Part shown: one piece after another, positions 13,349 to 24,170 of the stretch
How positions within the stretch are numbered: the stretch's first letter is position 1
How the letters are laid out: the number at the start of each line of letters is the position of its first letter
Origin: Malurus cyaneus samueli
Taxonomy: Eukaryota; Chordata; Aves; Passeriformes; Maluridae
DNA length: 64,000 bases
Direction: 5' to 3'
Assembly: GCA_009741485.1 (NCBI GenBank)
Contig: CM019238.1
Coordinates: 8,909,477-8,973,476, forward strand
Translations under genes and position numbers: made by a program
The notes under the pieces: generated by a model
Database searches by the model: none
Seen by the model: the letters and a program-made list of their open reading frames with translations, nothing else
What the model was told of the DNA's origin: nothing

Positions 13349-14109
13349 AAACATACATGGAATCATGGAAAGATTGCTTATAATGGACCACAGGAGATCA
13401 CCTCAAAAATTGTTTACTAGACTTTTGATATTAGAAATAAGCACTTTTGGCTGTCACTGACTTTAATTGAAGGTGGATCCTCAGTTGAGCTGACACTGTA
13501 CTGAAAAATCAGAATGCCTAGAAAACCGAGAGAAATACATATGTATTTCTTGAACAGAGATTCATAGAAATCTCTGGTGCTTTTGAGGTTAAAGTTGTCA
13601 GTATCAACATGGTCAGGTATTAAGAACTTTCCTGTAAAAATATATATTACTTGCATTACTAAAATTAAATAATAAAAAAGTATATCTAGGTTTTAATGTC
13701 TGATAGTGATCTTAAGGGGCAAAGGTATAGAACAATAGGTTTTGTATCTGGTCTTGGCATTTGAGATGAATAGCTGTAGAGCACAGGCACTACACCTTGG
13801 AATTTTGGAATTATTCCCATTAAAGAGATGTAATTTTTGCAGTATATCTGCTGAATCTAGTGCAGCAAGTCTGATTTTACCCTGCTATGGAAACAGCAAA
13901 TTTCAATGCTAGACTCCTGGCCTACCATAATGCTTTTTATATGTAAACTGAAGCTAAAGTGGCTAAGTTATGCAATTGCTGTCCACATTGGTGAATACTT
14001 AGGCAATTCCTCTTAAGATTTCAACTGTTCATTCATGTTAGGAGGAGAAATGCAGAGTAGATTCATTAATATTTGCTAGGTGGTTAATTTTTGCTCATTA
14101 TTATTTCAG

Positions 14110-14320
14110 TTTGATTTTGTAAAACTGATGGATGGAAAACAGTTAATTAAACAGGAACCAAAAAACTCCGAGGAGTCTCAGCAAGCCCCCAGGAACCTGA
14201 TCTTAACTTCACTGCAAGAGACAGGTTTCATTGAGTATATGGATCAAGGAGCTTGGCATATGGCATTCTACAATGATGGAAAGAAAGTGGAGCAGGTGTT
14301 TGTACTAACTACAGCTATTG
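14110..14320 (+). CDS. TENM1: Teneurin exon: pre-EGF ectodomain
   Basis: This exon is 211 nt. It starts on a codon boundary and ends after one base, which sets up the phase-1 frame used by all the EGF exons that follow. It encodes residues 118-187, from FDFVKLMDGKQLIKQE through NLILTSLQETGFIEYMDQG to KVEQVFVLTTAI. This is the conserved segment immediately before EGF1 in teneurins. The middle part, around residues 131-144 (KQEPKNSEESQQAP), is the least conserved and helps separate paralogues. The acceptor is TTATTTCAG| and the donor is TATTG|GTAAGA, which is strong. Confidence 0.93.
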
Positions 14321-16547
14321 GTAAGAACAGCACAATATCATTTTTATTCTCATTGTTACATGGGAAAGATGTATTCGATGTATTATGGGTCGTCTTTGGT
14401 ATTCTCTTGAATATGTTTTATTTCAGCTTAGATTAATTAACCCCAGTGGAGCAATTTTGTGTTTAAACCAATATCAGATAAATAGCAACATTTGTATATT
14501 AAAGATGGATTTATCAAATTAATTAAGTGTGAAGTTTTCGTGTGTTAAGATTTTTATGTGATAGCTTAAATGCTTCAGTAATTTCTGGTGTTATCTTTTT
14601 CCAAGTAAAAGAGATTATGTTTGCCTTCTCCACTTACATGGGAGCCATAAATCCTACAAAAATTACCCAGGCTTTAAGTTTTTACTTCCAGTATTTTAGT
14701 CAGTTGGAAAATCTTTTGTGGATTTGTTGTGAGTGTTGTTTGATGGATGGATGCTGTTGTTTAATGCAGTTATTCAAATGCACCATTTTGTTTGGAATAC
14801 AGAGGACAAGTCAGATTCCTCCTGTCTTTCTAACACTTACAGGTGGGCAAATGTTTGCAGATGTAGGTGTTGTGAGTGAGCAGTCCTCACACGTAGGGCT
14901 TTTTTGGAATTTCAGTGTAGGTAAAGCGTTGTATTTCTGACAGTCTCAGTTTGCTGCAAGACTTTAACCAGCGTACCCTTTAGTTAACCTGTTCCACCAT
15001 ATGTTGAGCAAGATGTCTTTACTAGTAATGGACGTGCCATCTGCTCTTCAGAACAAGTGGATACTATTTTTACTTTGTGGCAAACACCTTGCAGAGCAGG
15101 ACGGTATGATTCAAATACCAAGATTCTGAAGGGCTTGCAGAAAAGAAAAAAATTAGAGATTGAGGTAGAGTTCCAATGACTGGTTCTGCTGTAAAATTTT
15201 GTATTTGCTCTGAATCAAAAAGGTTGATCTTCTGCAAGTGAGAAAACATGCCATTATTCAATTCCAACTGAAAAAAAATAAGGTTCAAATAATTTATGAA
15301 GCATCTTTATAGATACTCCACGAAGACCCTAAACCTGGCCAAACTCCAGCCTAGACCAGAATCCAAATTCCTGTCCTCTTGTTTATTTTTACTGTAAGAC
15401 AGCAGGGTTTATACAGGAGGGTTTAATTAATGTTTCATTTAGTAGCATAACCTCTCCCCTCTTTGTTGTAAACTGGTCGCCTGAAATGAATGTTTTCAAA
15501 TAACAATAGGAGTTTTCAGGAAAAAACAATTCTTATCTGTCCAAGTTCTCATAAATAAGCTCAAAATACACTAATTTAATTTGTTTTTATTAGTTGTAGG
15601 ATCTCAGTTTTCTTCATTTTACTTAAGAGTTGTTATTTTGTGGGAAAGAAATCAAGTTTCCCATCTTCCATAGCCAGAGGTACTTCCCCACATCTGTTAG
15701 TGGATGTTGCCATAAAATAATTCCAGTTCCCCTGTCTCCAGAGCCCCTTTCCCACCTGCATGGGCTGCAGAGCCACTCACTCCATCCATCTTAGCTTGAA
15801 TTTACTTCATATTCTTTATGCAAAATCCGTATAAATCAGTGAATCCATTGCATTCCTGTGGGAAATAGATGTGTAAATTAAAACCAGTTAATCCATGTAC
15901 AGATAGGAGCCTGTCCTCAGATGTGTAAGGTTAAGTGGCTTAATTTCCAAAGCTGTGTGATAAAACGTGGGCAAGTTTAAGATCAGAACTGAAGGTGGAT
16001 TTTTTTTTTCCCTTCAAATCTAGTTCTTAGTTCTTTATCACATTGAATTTCATTGCTGTACAAAATACTATTTTTTTGTTTATCTGATTGTATAGAAGTG
16101 AAAATCCTGCCCTTCTCCAAGGGATTCAATTCACATGGTTCAAATAAACACCATAGAAGGCAATTTACTCTGTAAACAGGTTCCAAACAAATTACTTCAG
16201 CATAAAAGAAAGTCTTTAAGGTGGACATTTTTCAGCAAATACTCAGGTTCCTGCAGTGCTTTTAATGGTGGTAAATTTTACATGAACACTTACTTTAAAA
16301 GCTTTTTGGTGTAATATAAATGATGCACCTGTTATCTCAAAGCTGTCAAGACAAAATCTAATAAATATTTGTAAGCTGCTTGAACAGGAATTTTGTTTTA
16401 TGCTCCCTGTGAATGAAAATGGGCTTTTCACTGCTTCTGCACATATTTGTATGTTGAGATGTGTCCTGCAGAGTGAGGTGAAGATGCCATTCATTCAAAT
16501 TCAACCAATTTATGTTTTTCTTTGGGCACAATTGCCTGAATAAACAG
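14321..16547 (+). other. Teneurin intron, 2,227 bp
   Basis: Short open frames near 14542-14940 lack family-like content and codon pattern. I see no repeat or RNA feature that I can support. Confidence 0.65.
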
Positions 16548-16649
16548 AAATCCTGGATGACTGCTCCACTAATTGCAATGGGAATGGAGAATGTATCTCA
16601 GGCCACTGCCACTGCTTCCCGGGATTCCTTGGTCCTGATTGTGCAAAAG
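16548..16649 (+). CDS. TENM1: Teneurin exon: EGF repeat 1
   Basis: This 102-nt exon has phase 1 at both ends and encodes residues 188-221. EGF1 runs from [16 protein letters not shown] to GPDCAK with all six cysteines in the short tenascin-type spacing (C-x3-C-x5-C-x4-C-x-C-x8-C). It is exactly one EGF module, so skipping it would keep the frame. The acceptor is ATAAACAG|, which has a short pyrimidine tract, and the donor is AAAAG|GTAATC, a moderate site. Confidence 0.93.
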
Positions 16650-17653
16650 GTAATCTCATATTAACTGACCACAGTGCATGACAGGGATCATGAGTATGGT
16701 GTGTGATTGCTGGGCTTGCAAAGATTCAAAGTGATTAAAGGAGATTAAATTCCTTTTTCCTGCCAGATGGCAGACACAGTACAGGCACACATGTGGAAAG
16801 TTTCTTTATGCTGTACTTGAGTTAACACAGATTCTCCCTCCTGTTCCTCCATCCCCCTTTGCATCCTGTCTGTAACTGTAAAATGCAGTTTTTAATAAGT
16901 GTGTTAGCTTAGCATAATGTTTTCTGTTATTTAAAAGTGACAAACAGTTTCACTTTGGAGAAAACGTAAGTAAATCAAATGCTTCCGTGGTCTTAACTTG
17001 AATAGGGTGTAGATAAGAAACCTAAAGCAGCTTAGAGATGGTTTTGCAGCATTAAGGCAAAAAAACATGTTAAGTGAGCTTACTTCTGTCTCAGATATTT
17101 CTGTCAGCATTATCCGCTGCCTATGATGTCCAGAAGTTCTCATGATTTTCCAATGTCTCCTCAAATGTAGGGTTTATTTTTTTAAGAGCTCAATTGGCTC
17201 AGAAATTGATACTGGATTGTAAAAGTAAGCTTCCACATTGCTGGTTTACATTCAGATCAGTAATGGCTACAACTTCAGTAACATTAAGTCTTCTTAGAAG
17301 AAAAAAGAAAAGAGCAGGATCTTGCTTCAGCTCACAGGAGAGAAATATTAATCTTATTGAAAATCATAAGCAGGCATCACTGCAAATTTTCTGCAGAGGC
17401 CAATCAAGGGGAGAGAATTGTTTTTATCTTCAAAGGTATCCCATTTCTGGTCAAAATTAAGGTATGCAAGAGAGGCAGACTGAAGAGATGAGGATTGCAT
17501 TACTGCTGCACTACCTGGTTCAAATATTTCCATCTGTTACAACCCTTGAACCAAACAGGAGTGGAAAAGCATTTTTACAGAACTATAAATGCAGTAAATG
17601 TTAATCTGTGTAAATATGTAAATACATTAAAAAGGTTGATCTGCCTCCTTCAG
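16650..17653 (+). other. Teneurin intron, 1,004 bp
   Basis: This short intron separates EGF1 from EGF2. I see AT-rich sequence and a pyrimidine-rich acceptor tract (TGCCTCCTTCAG) and nothing else I can name. Confidence 0.65.
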
Positions 17654-17848
17654 ATTCCTGTCCGGTGCTGTGCAGCGGGAACGGAGAATATGAGAAAGGT
17701 CACTGTGTGTGTCGAAATGGCTGGAAAGGAGCAGAGTGTGATGTTCCAGAAGAGCAGTGTATTGATCCAACCTGCTTTGGCCATGGCACTTGTATCATGG
17801 GCGTGTGCATCTGTGTGCCTGGATACAAAGGAGAGATTTGTGAGGAAG
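17654..17848 (+). CDS. TENM1: Teneurin exon: EGF repeats 2 and 3
   Basis: This 195-nt exon has phase 1 at both ends and encodes residues 222-286. EGF2 (from [16 protein letters not shown]) has only five cysteines because Tyr234 takes the place of the third. In the teneurin family EGF2 and EGF5 each lack one cysteine, and the unpaired partner makes the disulfides of the constitutive dimer. EGF3 (from [14 protein letters not shown]) has all six. The acceptor CTCCTTCAG| is good. The donor GGAAG|GTTTGT departs from GTAAGT and looks weak. A perfect 10-bp hairpin lies about 90 bases downstream of it. Confidence 0.94.
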
Positions 17849-20716
17849 GTTTGTGTGGTCTCCTTCTCTATGGGCAGGGGGGTTGTTTTTTGTCTTCAAT
17901 TTCCACTGGTTTTAAGGTAGTTAAAAATTCACAGAGATGTGATCAGCATTCTGATCACATTCAGTGAAGGTCAAAATCTCAAAATCACCTTTACTCACAG
18001 AAAGTAATGTTTAAGTACAGAATTGTTAAAGGTAAAGGTATTAAGGTCTTTGTAACAGTCCAGTGGACTGATCACATCAAGTTCACATTTTTATTTGAAA
18101 AGATAAAACTATTTATTTTTATTTTGCCAAAAGCTCAGGGTAAGGTAGTCAGAAGATCATTTAAACAAAATATGATGTAGTAGTTCTCCCAAGCAATCAG
18201 ACGATCGTAAACAGATTTTCCCTTTTTTTCATTCTGTTACATCTTAGATTTTTCTGACAATATAAAGCCAAAAGAGCAGCAAACAGGTTCAGTTTACCAG
18301 AACATATTGTGTAATTTTGTTGTCATATGTCATTTTTACTGGAGCCTGTGCTCCAGGCACCATCCTTTAAGGCTTGGCTAACAAAAAGTGGGAAATTCTG
18401 AGAGAATAAGAATGTTTTTGCTGGTTATGGTACTGATGTGTCTCTGCCCTCATCTATAGACAGAAGCAGTTGTTGTTTCCCTCGTAGCATGTCTGAGATC
18501 TCATCAGCTCTGACTTCCTTCCCCTGTGCATAGCCTCGGAAAGCAGAACTCTTCCTCGTGCTTGCCCTGATTTGATGATTTTTCACTGGTCCCCTTAGCC
18601 TGGAGCTAGTGACAGCATACTTTGTGCTTCCTGCTAGAAAGATTTTTCGGGTAATTCTTTTGAGTAGCACACACAGGAGGCTTTTTATGTTGCTTGAATT
18701 CTCTAGTCAGAAAAATGTCCAGGATGGATTTGATAGATTTGACATACCTGGAATGGTTTTTAAAGGGAGGATCAAGAGAATGCTCCTGACATAGTCAGTT
18801 GTTGGTAGTATGAGAAACCAAGAAAACCCAAATGGGAAAAAGCAGGTAATACAGAGATTTCCTCAGTGAGGCCATGATGCTGAACAAGCCTGTAGCTGGT
18901 GAGAGGCTGACTGCTGGTTTTAGTTGCTTTGTTTCTTGCCATAATGAGATCCTGCAGAATGGTTGAGGGGAAAAAAGTGACATCAATGTACTCAGACACC
19001 TACTGAAACCAAAAGTGTGAAAATGTTGGATTTTTATAGTAAGAAACTTACTTAATTTTTTTTTAAGAGGTGGAATTATGTGGAAATATGGTGGATGAAA
19101 CAAACCTGTGTAACTGAATACAGTGGGTTTTTATTGTAACATTGTGTCCTTGACATGACTGTTCAGTTTGTACTGAAAAACATAACTTATGCAGTAGTTA
19201 AGGAATTCTGTCAGGAATTAAGATTACATTATTTTATGTAAACATGATTTTAGTCTTATAGCAGTGCTGTTAACAGACATAGCAACAGATGTACTGTCCA
19301 GGGAGCATCAGTAACTGCATCTATTCATTGCTATGGGAGTCCTTTTTTATTTGTCTTGTCAGATTATCATTCCTAATTGATTAATTTTAAAATATCAGCA
19401 AAATAAAGAGCTGTCTCAGGATGAGAGAAAATTGCCGTATATTTTTGTCCTGTTCTTAGCAAGATGTGCATTGTCCAGAAACACTGATTCCCCTCTCTTG
19501 GAATTACACTGAGCACAAGCCTGCAAGGCTGAAAAGGATACAAAACAAATCCTGAAATAAGATGTTGAATTGGTGGCATAGCAGTTCAAATGATAAAGCT
19601 TTTACTTCTTTATTTTTAGGTTGAAAGGTGCTATAAACTGGAGGCCATTAATCTCTGTGTCTGAAGTATTTAGCCTTCCCTTCCGGAAGCAGAAAACATC
19701 TCTTCATTCCCATAGCACAGAATGCTGTTTGTGAAGTTTACAATTGAATTATTAAAACAGTACTTGTGCTGATACTTGAGAAAGACAGCAGAACTTTCAC
19801 AGTGCCTCTTCAACATCAGTCTGAAGCATGATCTAACAAGGCCTGGCTTCTGGATAATTGTTCCCATGCTCAGACCCCACAGATCCTTCAGCTCTGCAGT
19901 CTTCCTGCAGCCTCCAGAGAAGGCAGGCTGCTTCCTGCTCAAAACCTGTCTTGTTAAAGCAGTGCTGGGGCTTTGTGAGAGTGTGCTGTTCATACAGCAC
20001 TAACCAGCTGATTTAAATTCCTCTACAGAGCTCCTGAATTTTTCACTAGGAATAGTTTAATCCAAATTGAGAACAAATACAGTTCTTTGTTTGCAAATTG
20101 TTCATCAGCACATTATGACTTTTATGAAGCTGTTCATTACCTGCAATTGCCCAGCACATATTTTTTATGTGTATGAGATTTTTTTTTTTTACAACAAGCA
20201 TTGAGTCAGAGATTCACTACTCAGTGTTAGTGGATAACCTTTTTTTGTAACAAGTTTTCAGCTACAGAAATAGCTTTTCACTGGAAATTGAAAGAATAAA
20301 TATTTCTTTTCCCTGATGTAAATAAAATACAGAGTACAAATTCCCAAATGGAAATGCAAAGCACAATTACAGAAGTAACTATTAATTGCTCGAGCTCTTT
20401 CCCAGCCCTGCTATTGAAGCAAAATTCCACCAATAGAACTAGCCTGGGAATCTGTGTTTTAAAAGTAAGATAATATTCATGACAAGAGATTCATATGGCC
20501 TCTTAACAATCTACATGCTTGCTTTGTTCCTTGATTTTGGCTTGTCCTTTTGCCCAGATGTTAACATAGGTTGTCTTTTCCTTGTGTGTGTTAACTTTGC
20601 TTCCATTGGGTTTTTGCACAAAAAAGCACTAATCTGAATCCCTGTTGTGTTTCACCAACAAATCACAGTACAGGTGCCAGTTTTCTGCTCTAAACTGTGT
20701 TTTCCCTGCCTTGCAG
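17849..20716 (+). other. Teneurin intron, 2,868 bp
   Basis: The intron begins with a non-consensus donor and carries a perfect hairpin at 17937-17960. I found no repeat of known family and no coding exon in the rest. Confidence 0.65.
17937..17960. repeat. Perfect 10-bp inverted repeat near a weak donor
   Basis: ATGTGATCAG at 17937-17946 is followed by a 4-base loop and its exact reverse complement CTGATCACAT at 17951-17960. It starts 89 bases into the intron after the EGF2-3 exon. A role in splicing is only a possibility. Confidence 0.85.
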
Positions 20717-20917
20717 AGGACTGCCTGGATCCGCTGTGCTCCGGCCACGGGGTGTGTGTGCAGGGGGAATGTCACTGCTCCACGGGCTGGGGCGGCGTCA
20801 ACTGCGAGAGCGCGCTGCCCGTGTGCCAGGAGCAGTGCTCGGGCCATGGCACCTTCCTGCTGGACACGGGGCTGTGCAGCTGTGAGCCACAGTGGACGGG
20901 CCCAGACTGCTCCACAG
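20717..20917 (+). CDS. TENM1: Teneurin exon: EGF repeats 4 and 5
   Basis: This 201-nt exon has phase 1 at both ends and encodes residues 287-353. EGF4 (from [14 protein letters not shown]) has six cysteines. EGF5 (from [16 protein letters not shown]) has five, with Phe333 where the third cysteine would be, so it is the second dimer-forming repeat of the family. By hand count the exon holds 13 CpG dinucleotides, far above the flanking AT-rich introns. The acceptor CCTGCCTTGCAG| is good and the donor CACAG|GTAGGA is acceptable. The next intron is the largest in the window. Confidence 0.94.
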
Positions 20918-23529
20918 GTAGGATGGACACTGCATTTATCAGCATTGCCCGTGCTTTCTGCTGGGGTCATCAGAGCAATCGCTGGTAGTGCATTAATAGG
21001 AATTTAAAAAACAAGACAGGTTTTTTACTGGTGTGCATGCCAAGGTAGTAAAACTATACTCTACATGACACTTTATGGGTTTGTCAGCAACTGGCTTTCG
21101 GTTGCAAAGGATAAGAAATGCGTTTTCTCTGTGACAAGAACATTTCTGCCTGTTGGCAGTAGTCCCGCGAGAGGGCAGGTGCCTCCTGGCCTGCACTGGA
21201 GGCAAATGTGGCTCTGACCTGAGCTGCTGAGCACCTCTCAGGCTCATGCACTCAGGAAATCCACAGTTCTGAGAGAGACTGCGAAGATAGATATAGCTAT
21301 TAAGAAAAAAAAAAAATCCAAATGCAATGACTGATGTGTGAAAAAGCTCTATTGAAAAAGTCTTTAAACAAAAAAGACCATCATTTTCTCATGCTGGGAT
21401 AAAAACTCTCTTCTTCCTTAGAGGACCATCAAGGTTTGATCCCACTAAATTTGATTAGGAGTTGAATGGATTTCCTATGTGCTTTGTACATTTACATTTC
21501 GTTTTCTTGAAATGAATGCACTCTGCACATTTTGCTCTGTAATGGAGCATGTCATTACCAATGTATGTACTCCTATTTTTTTCCCCTATAGAGCTCACAA
21601 AGCTGGAATTTCAGATGATAAGTGGCACATCCTAGTAGAGAATAGATGCAAGTGACAGATTTGCTGAATACTGTGGAATACAACCAGTGGTCCAAGTCAC
21701 TAATTTTTCTTAGAAATCATCATTCAGAAGAGCACTTGGAACAGTATAAATCTCAGATCTTTAAAAGTGTGCTTATGATCTTTAAGTAGGGACCTGCAAA
21801 ATGTCCCCCTACGTGATGAATTTTTAAGCAACAAAATATTGACCTCCTAATAAGTTTTAGTGTTTGTTACAAAGACCTTGCATTCATTTTACACTCCAGA
21901 ATTAATGCATACAATTTAAGTCTGACACTGTCAGATAGGGGATCTACTTCGATAAGAATTGACTTTTTATTGGCTTGCAGGAAAAGCTCAGTTGCTTGCA
22001 TTTTTATCCTGTATTTTATTATATATTAAAAATATTCCCTGAAGCTTACTATTATAGTACTATTTCCATTAATGAAGCAAATCATTAGGAGAGGTGTTAG
22101 CTATGTACTAATTTTTTACTCACAAAATATGCAAACTAATTCTGTTTTAATACAATGTTATTGTAGCTCAAAAAGCAATGTTAGTGTCAGATCAGTCTGT
22201 TGTGTCAGCTGCATGGGGCAATTAGATATTAATTAAGGACCCAAAAAGCTAATAAATGACCTCCAGAGCTGTTTTGAACATTTTGGGAAGGAAACTTCTT
22301 TACCTCCTTCAGTAGAGAAAATACCTCTCTTCATCCCTACTGTCTTCTAAATAATCAAAAGATGCTTTTACAACCAACAGCATCGCTGCCAGATGCTTCA
22401 GACTTCTCCTTTCAAATGTTTCTTCTTAGGTGTGAGACTAAATTTAGGATGGTCTTGGCAATACCCTGAGTGTTAGACTGAAGCATAGCTGTTCATGTGT
22501 GCCTGAGATCTTCCTAGGATCGGTGGTAGCTGTGTGTGTTGGAAATAAAGCTTGGTTTTATTGAGAGAGGAAGACATCAAATGAATAAGTAAGGAAACAT
22601 AAGAGGAGTAACAAGGTCACAAGGAACGAGCTGTCACGTGTGAATGGAGAAAGTCAGCAGGTTCTGTTCAGGGAGGGGGAAACGGGTGAAGCACAGACTG
22701 CTCGTCTGGAGTCACACAGCAGCACAGCTTTGTATCTGAGAGACCAGCAGTCTCTCAGCTTGCCTCAACCCTTGCACTTTGCCATCTCTGTACCACATCA
22801 TTGTCAGTGCTGTGAAAATTTGCCTTTCTGTAGCACTTTGAAGAGTATAGGCTCTTGTCTTAAGGATTTCTGTGTTCCTCAGCAAATTCCAAATACTTTC
22901 AAAATGCAAGGATACATTATATTAAGTTCTATGAGGTTTTTGAAATAGAAAGTAGTATATCTTGGAAGACTTTAAATGGGAGAAATAGCAATGGTTGCAG
23001 AACATTTTTGAATGTATTGTTCTAGATACTGTCTGGCCCCACCTTAAGGAGATGAGCCACCTCTGTGATACCCTTCCCTACCCACCCATCTCTAGCTCTT
23101 CAAACAATACCAAAATTACATTTTACCAATGGCAGACAGGAAAGACAAGAATCAGTATGGGTGGAGAAAGAGAGATGAAGGGTGACTGAGTGACCCATGC
23201 ACATCCCAGAGAATTGCTAACATTTTGAGCTCCAGCCTGAGCTCTGGAACCATTCATGGATTTTTTGAGGCTGGAAAAGACCATGTCATTTATGCTGTTT
23301 GATTTTCTATAGAACATTACAAAAAATAACAATCATCCTTCAGTTTTTGCATGACGCACATGGTTTCTGTATAGTTTTTTGAAATTCAAGCTTCACATAA
23401 AAAGTGAAAATGAAGAGTAGCCTACCATTTGCTAGTTACAACGTGTTAATTGTGTCTGGCCCCCTCTGCTAAAAAGTGCATCTTCCATTCCTAGTTTGAA
23501 TAGGGGTAAAGTCTTGCAATCATGTTTAT

Positions 23530-24170
23530 TTATGTGAGGTGAAGACTGGTAAATAATTTGTAGTCCTTTCCGGTGTCCAGCCTAATCTGTGCTCTGACCT
23601 GTGGACTGGCATAACCCAATTTCACTGCACCACCTCCAGGTACTTCTTCTACATCCAAAGTTATTGCTGGACAATTGCCATCCATTGGGGCCCAGAAAAT
23701 CCCCTTGCAGAGCTCCAAAGCAGCCGTCAGGATATGTTTTCATTGTATTTAAATTGGTTCTCAATAAAAGCGGCTCAGTATGGCTTGAAGGTTGTTCAGA
23801 CACTTAGTATTGCTAATCCCATAGTAATTGTAGGACACAACTTTGGCTGGCTTTTTGTTCAGCTCTGTTAAGATCCATCCTTTCAATATCCTTGGCTGGA
23901 TATCTGTTTCAGATATAGTCAGCCTCTTTCTACCCTACAATATTGAACTTCCATGAAAAGTCATTTTCCTTTGTTAGCTCAGATTTCAATTTACCTCTCC
24001 CAGAGATGATGTGGTTTTCATTTAAGCTTTGCCTCGCTGCTTATGAGTGTCTTTGTAAAGGCTCTACCCATCAGCCGACGTTCAAACATACAGATAATGT
24101 GCTTCTGATGCTGCCTTCTTTAGGCAGCATCAACTGAATTTCACCCTGGAAATACAGGCAGATCTTTAGT
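23530..24170 (-). pseudogene. Possible decayed coding copy, origin unknown
   Basis: The minus strand carries a protein-like but broken reading across several frames. Its last part, at 23532-23718, is open for about 60 codons and includes LDVEEVPGGGAVKLGYASPQ, then a stop followed within a few bases by AATAAA. Upstream pieces such as KLKSELTKENDFSWKFNIVG and LTELNKKPAKVVSYNYYG are separated by stops and frame changes. I could not assign a family. It may be an old processed copy or a transposon remnant, or simply chance. No poly(A) run follows. Confidence 0.25.
24106..24132. repeat. Perfect 11-bp hairpin with 5-base loop
   Basis: TGATGCTGCCT and AGGCAGCATCA pair perfectly around TCTTT. It has the most stable-looking short stem in the window. 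It overlaps the possible decayed minus-strand copy. The stem is too short for a microRNA precursor by itself. Confidence 0.85.

Larger units (their letters stand above)
12745..14109 (+). other. Teneurin intron, 1,365 bp, with an N gap
   Basis: The intron contains the only assembly gap of the window (13243-13257), right after a T homopolymer, and a short perfect hairpin of 8 bp at 13327-13348. I see no other feature. The polypyrimidine-rich 3' end TTATTTCAG fits a normal acceptor. Confidence 0.7.

Noticed and set aside
7403..14320. Furin cleavage site between membrane and EGF1
   Set aside because: No R-X-K/R-R is present. The closest, IYGRRN, does not meet the pattern.
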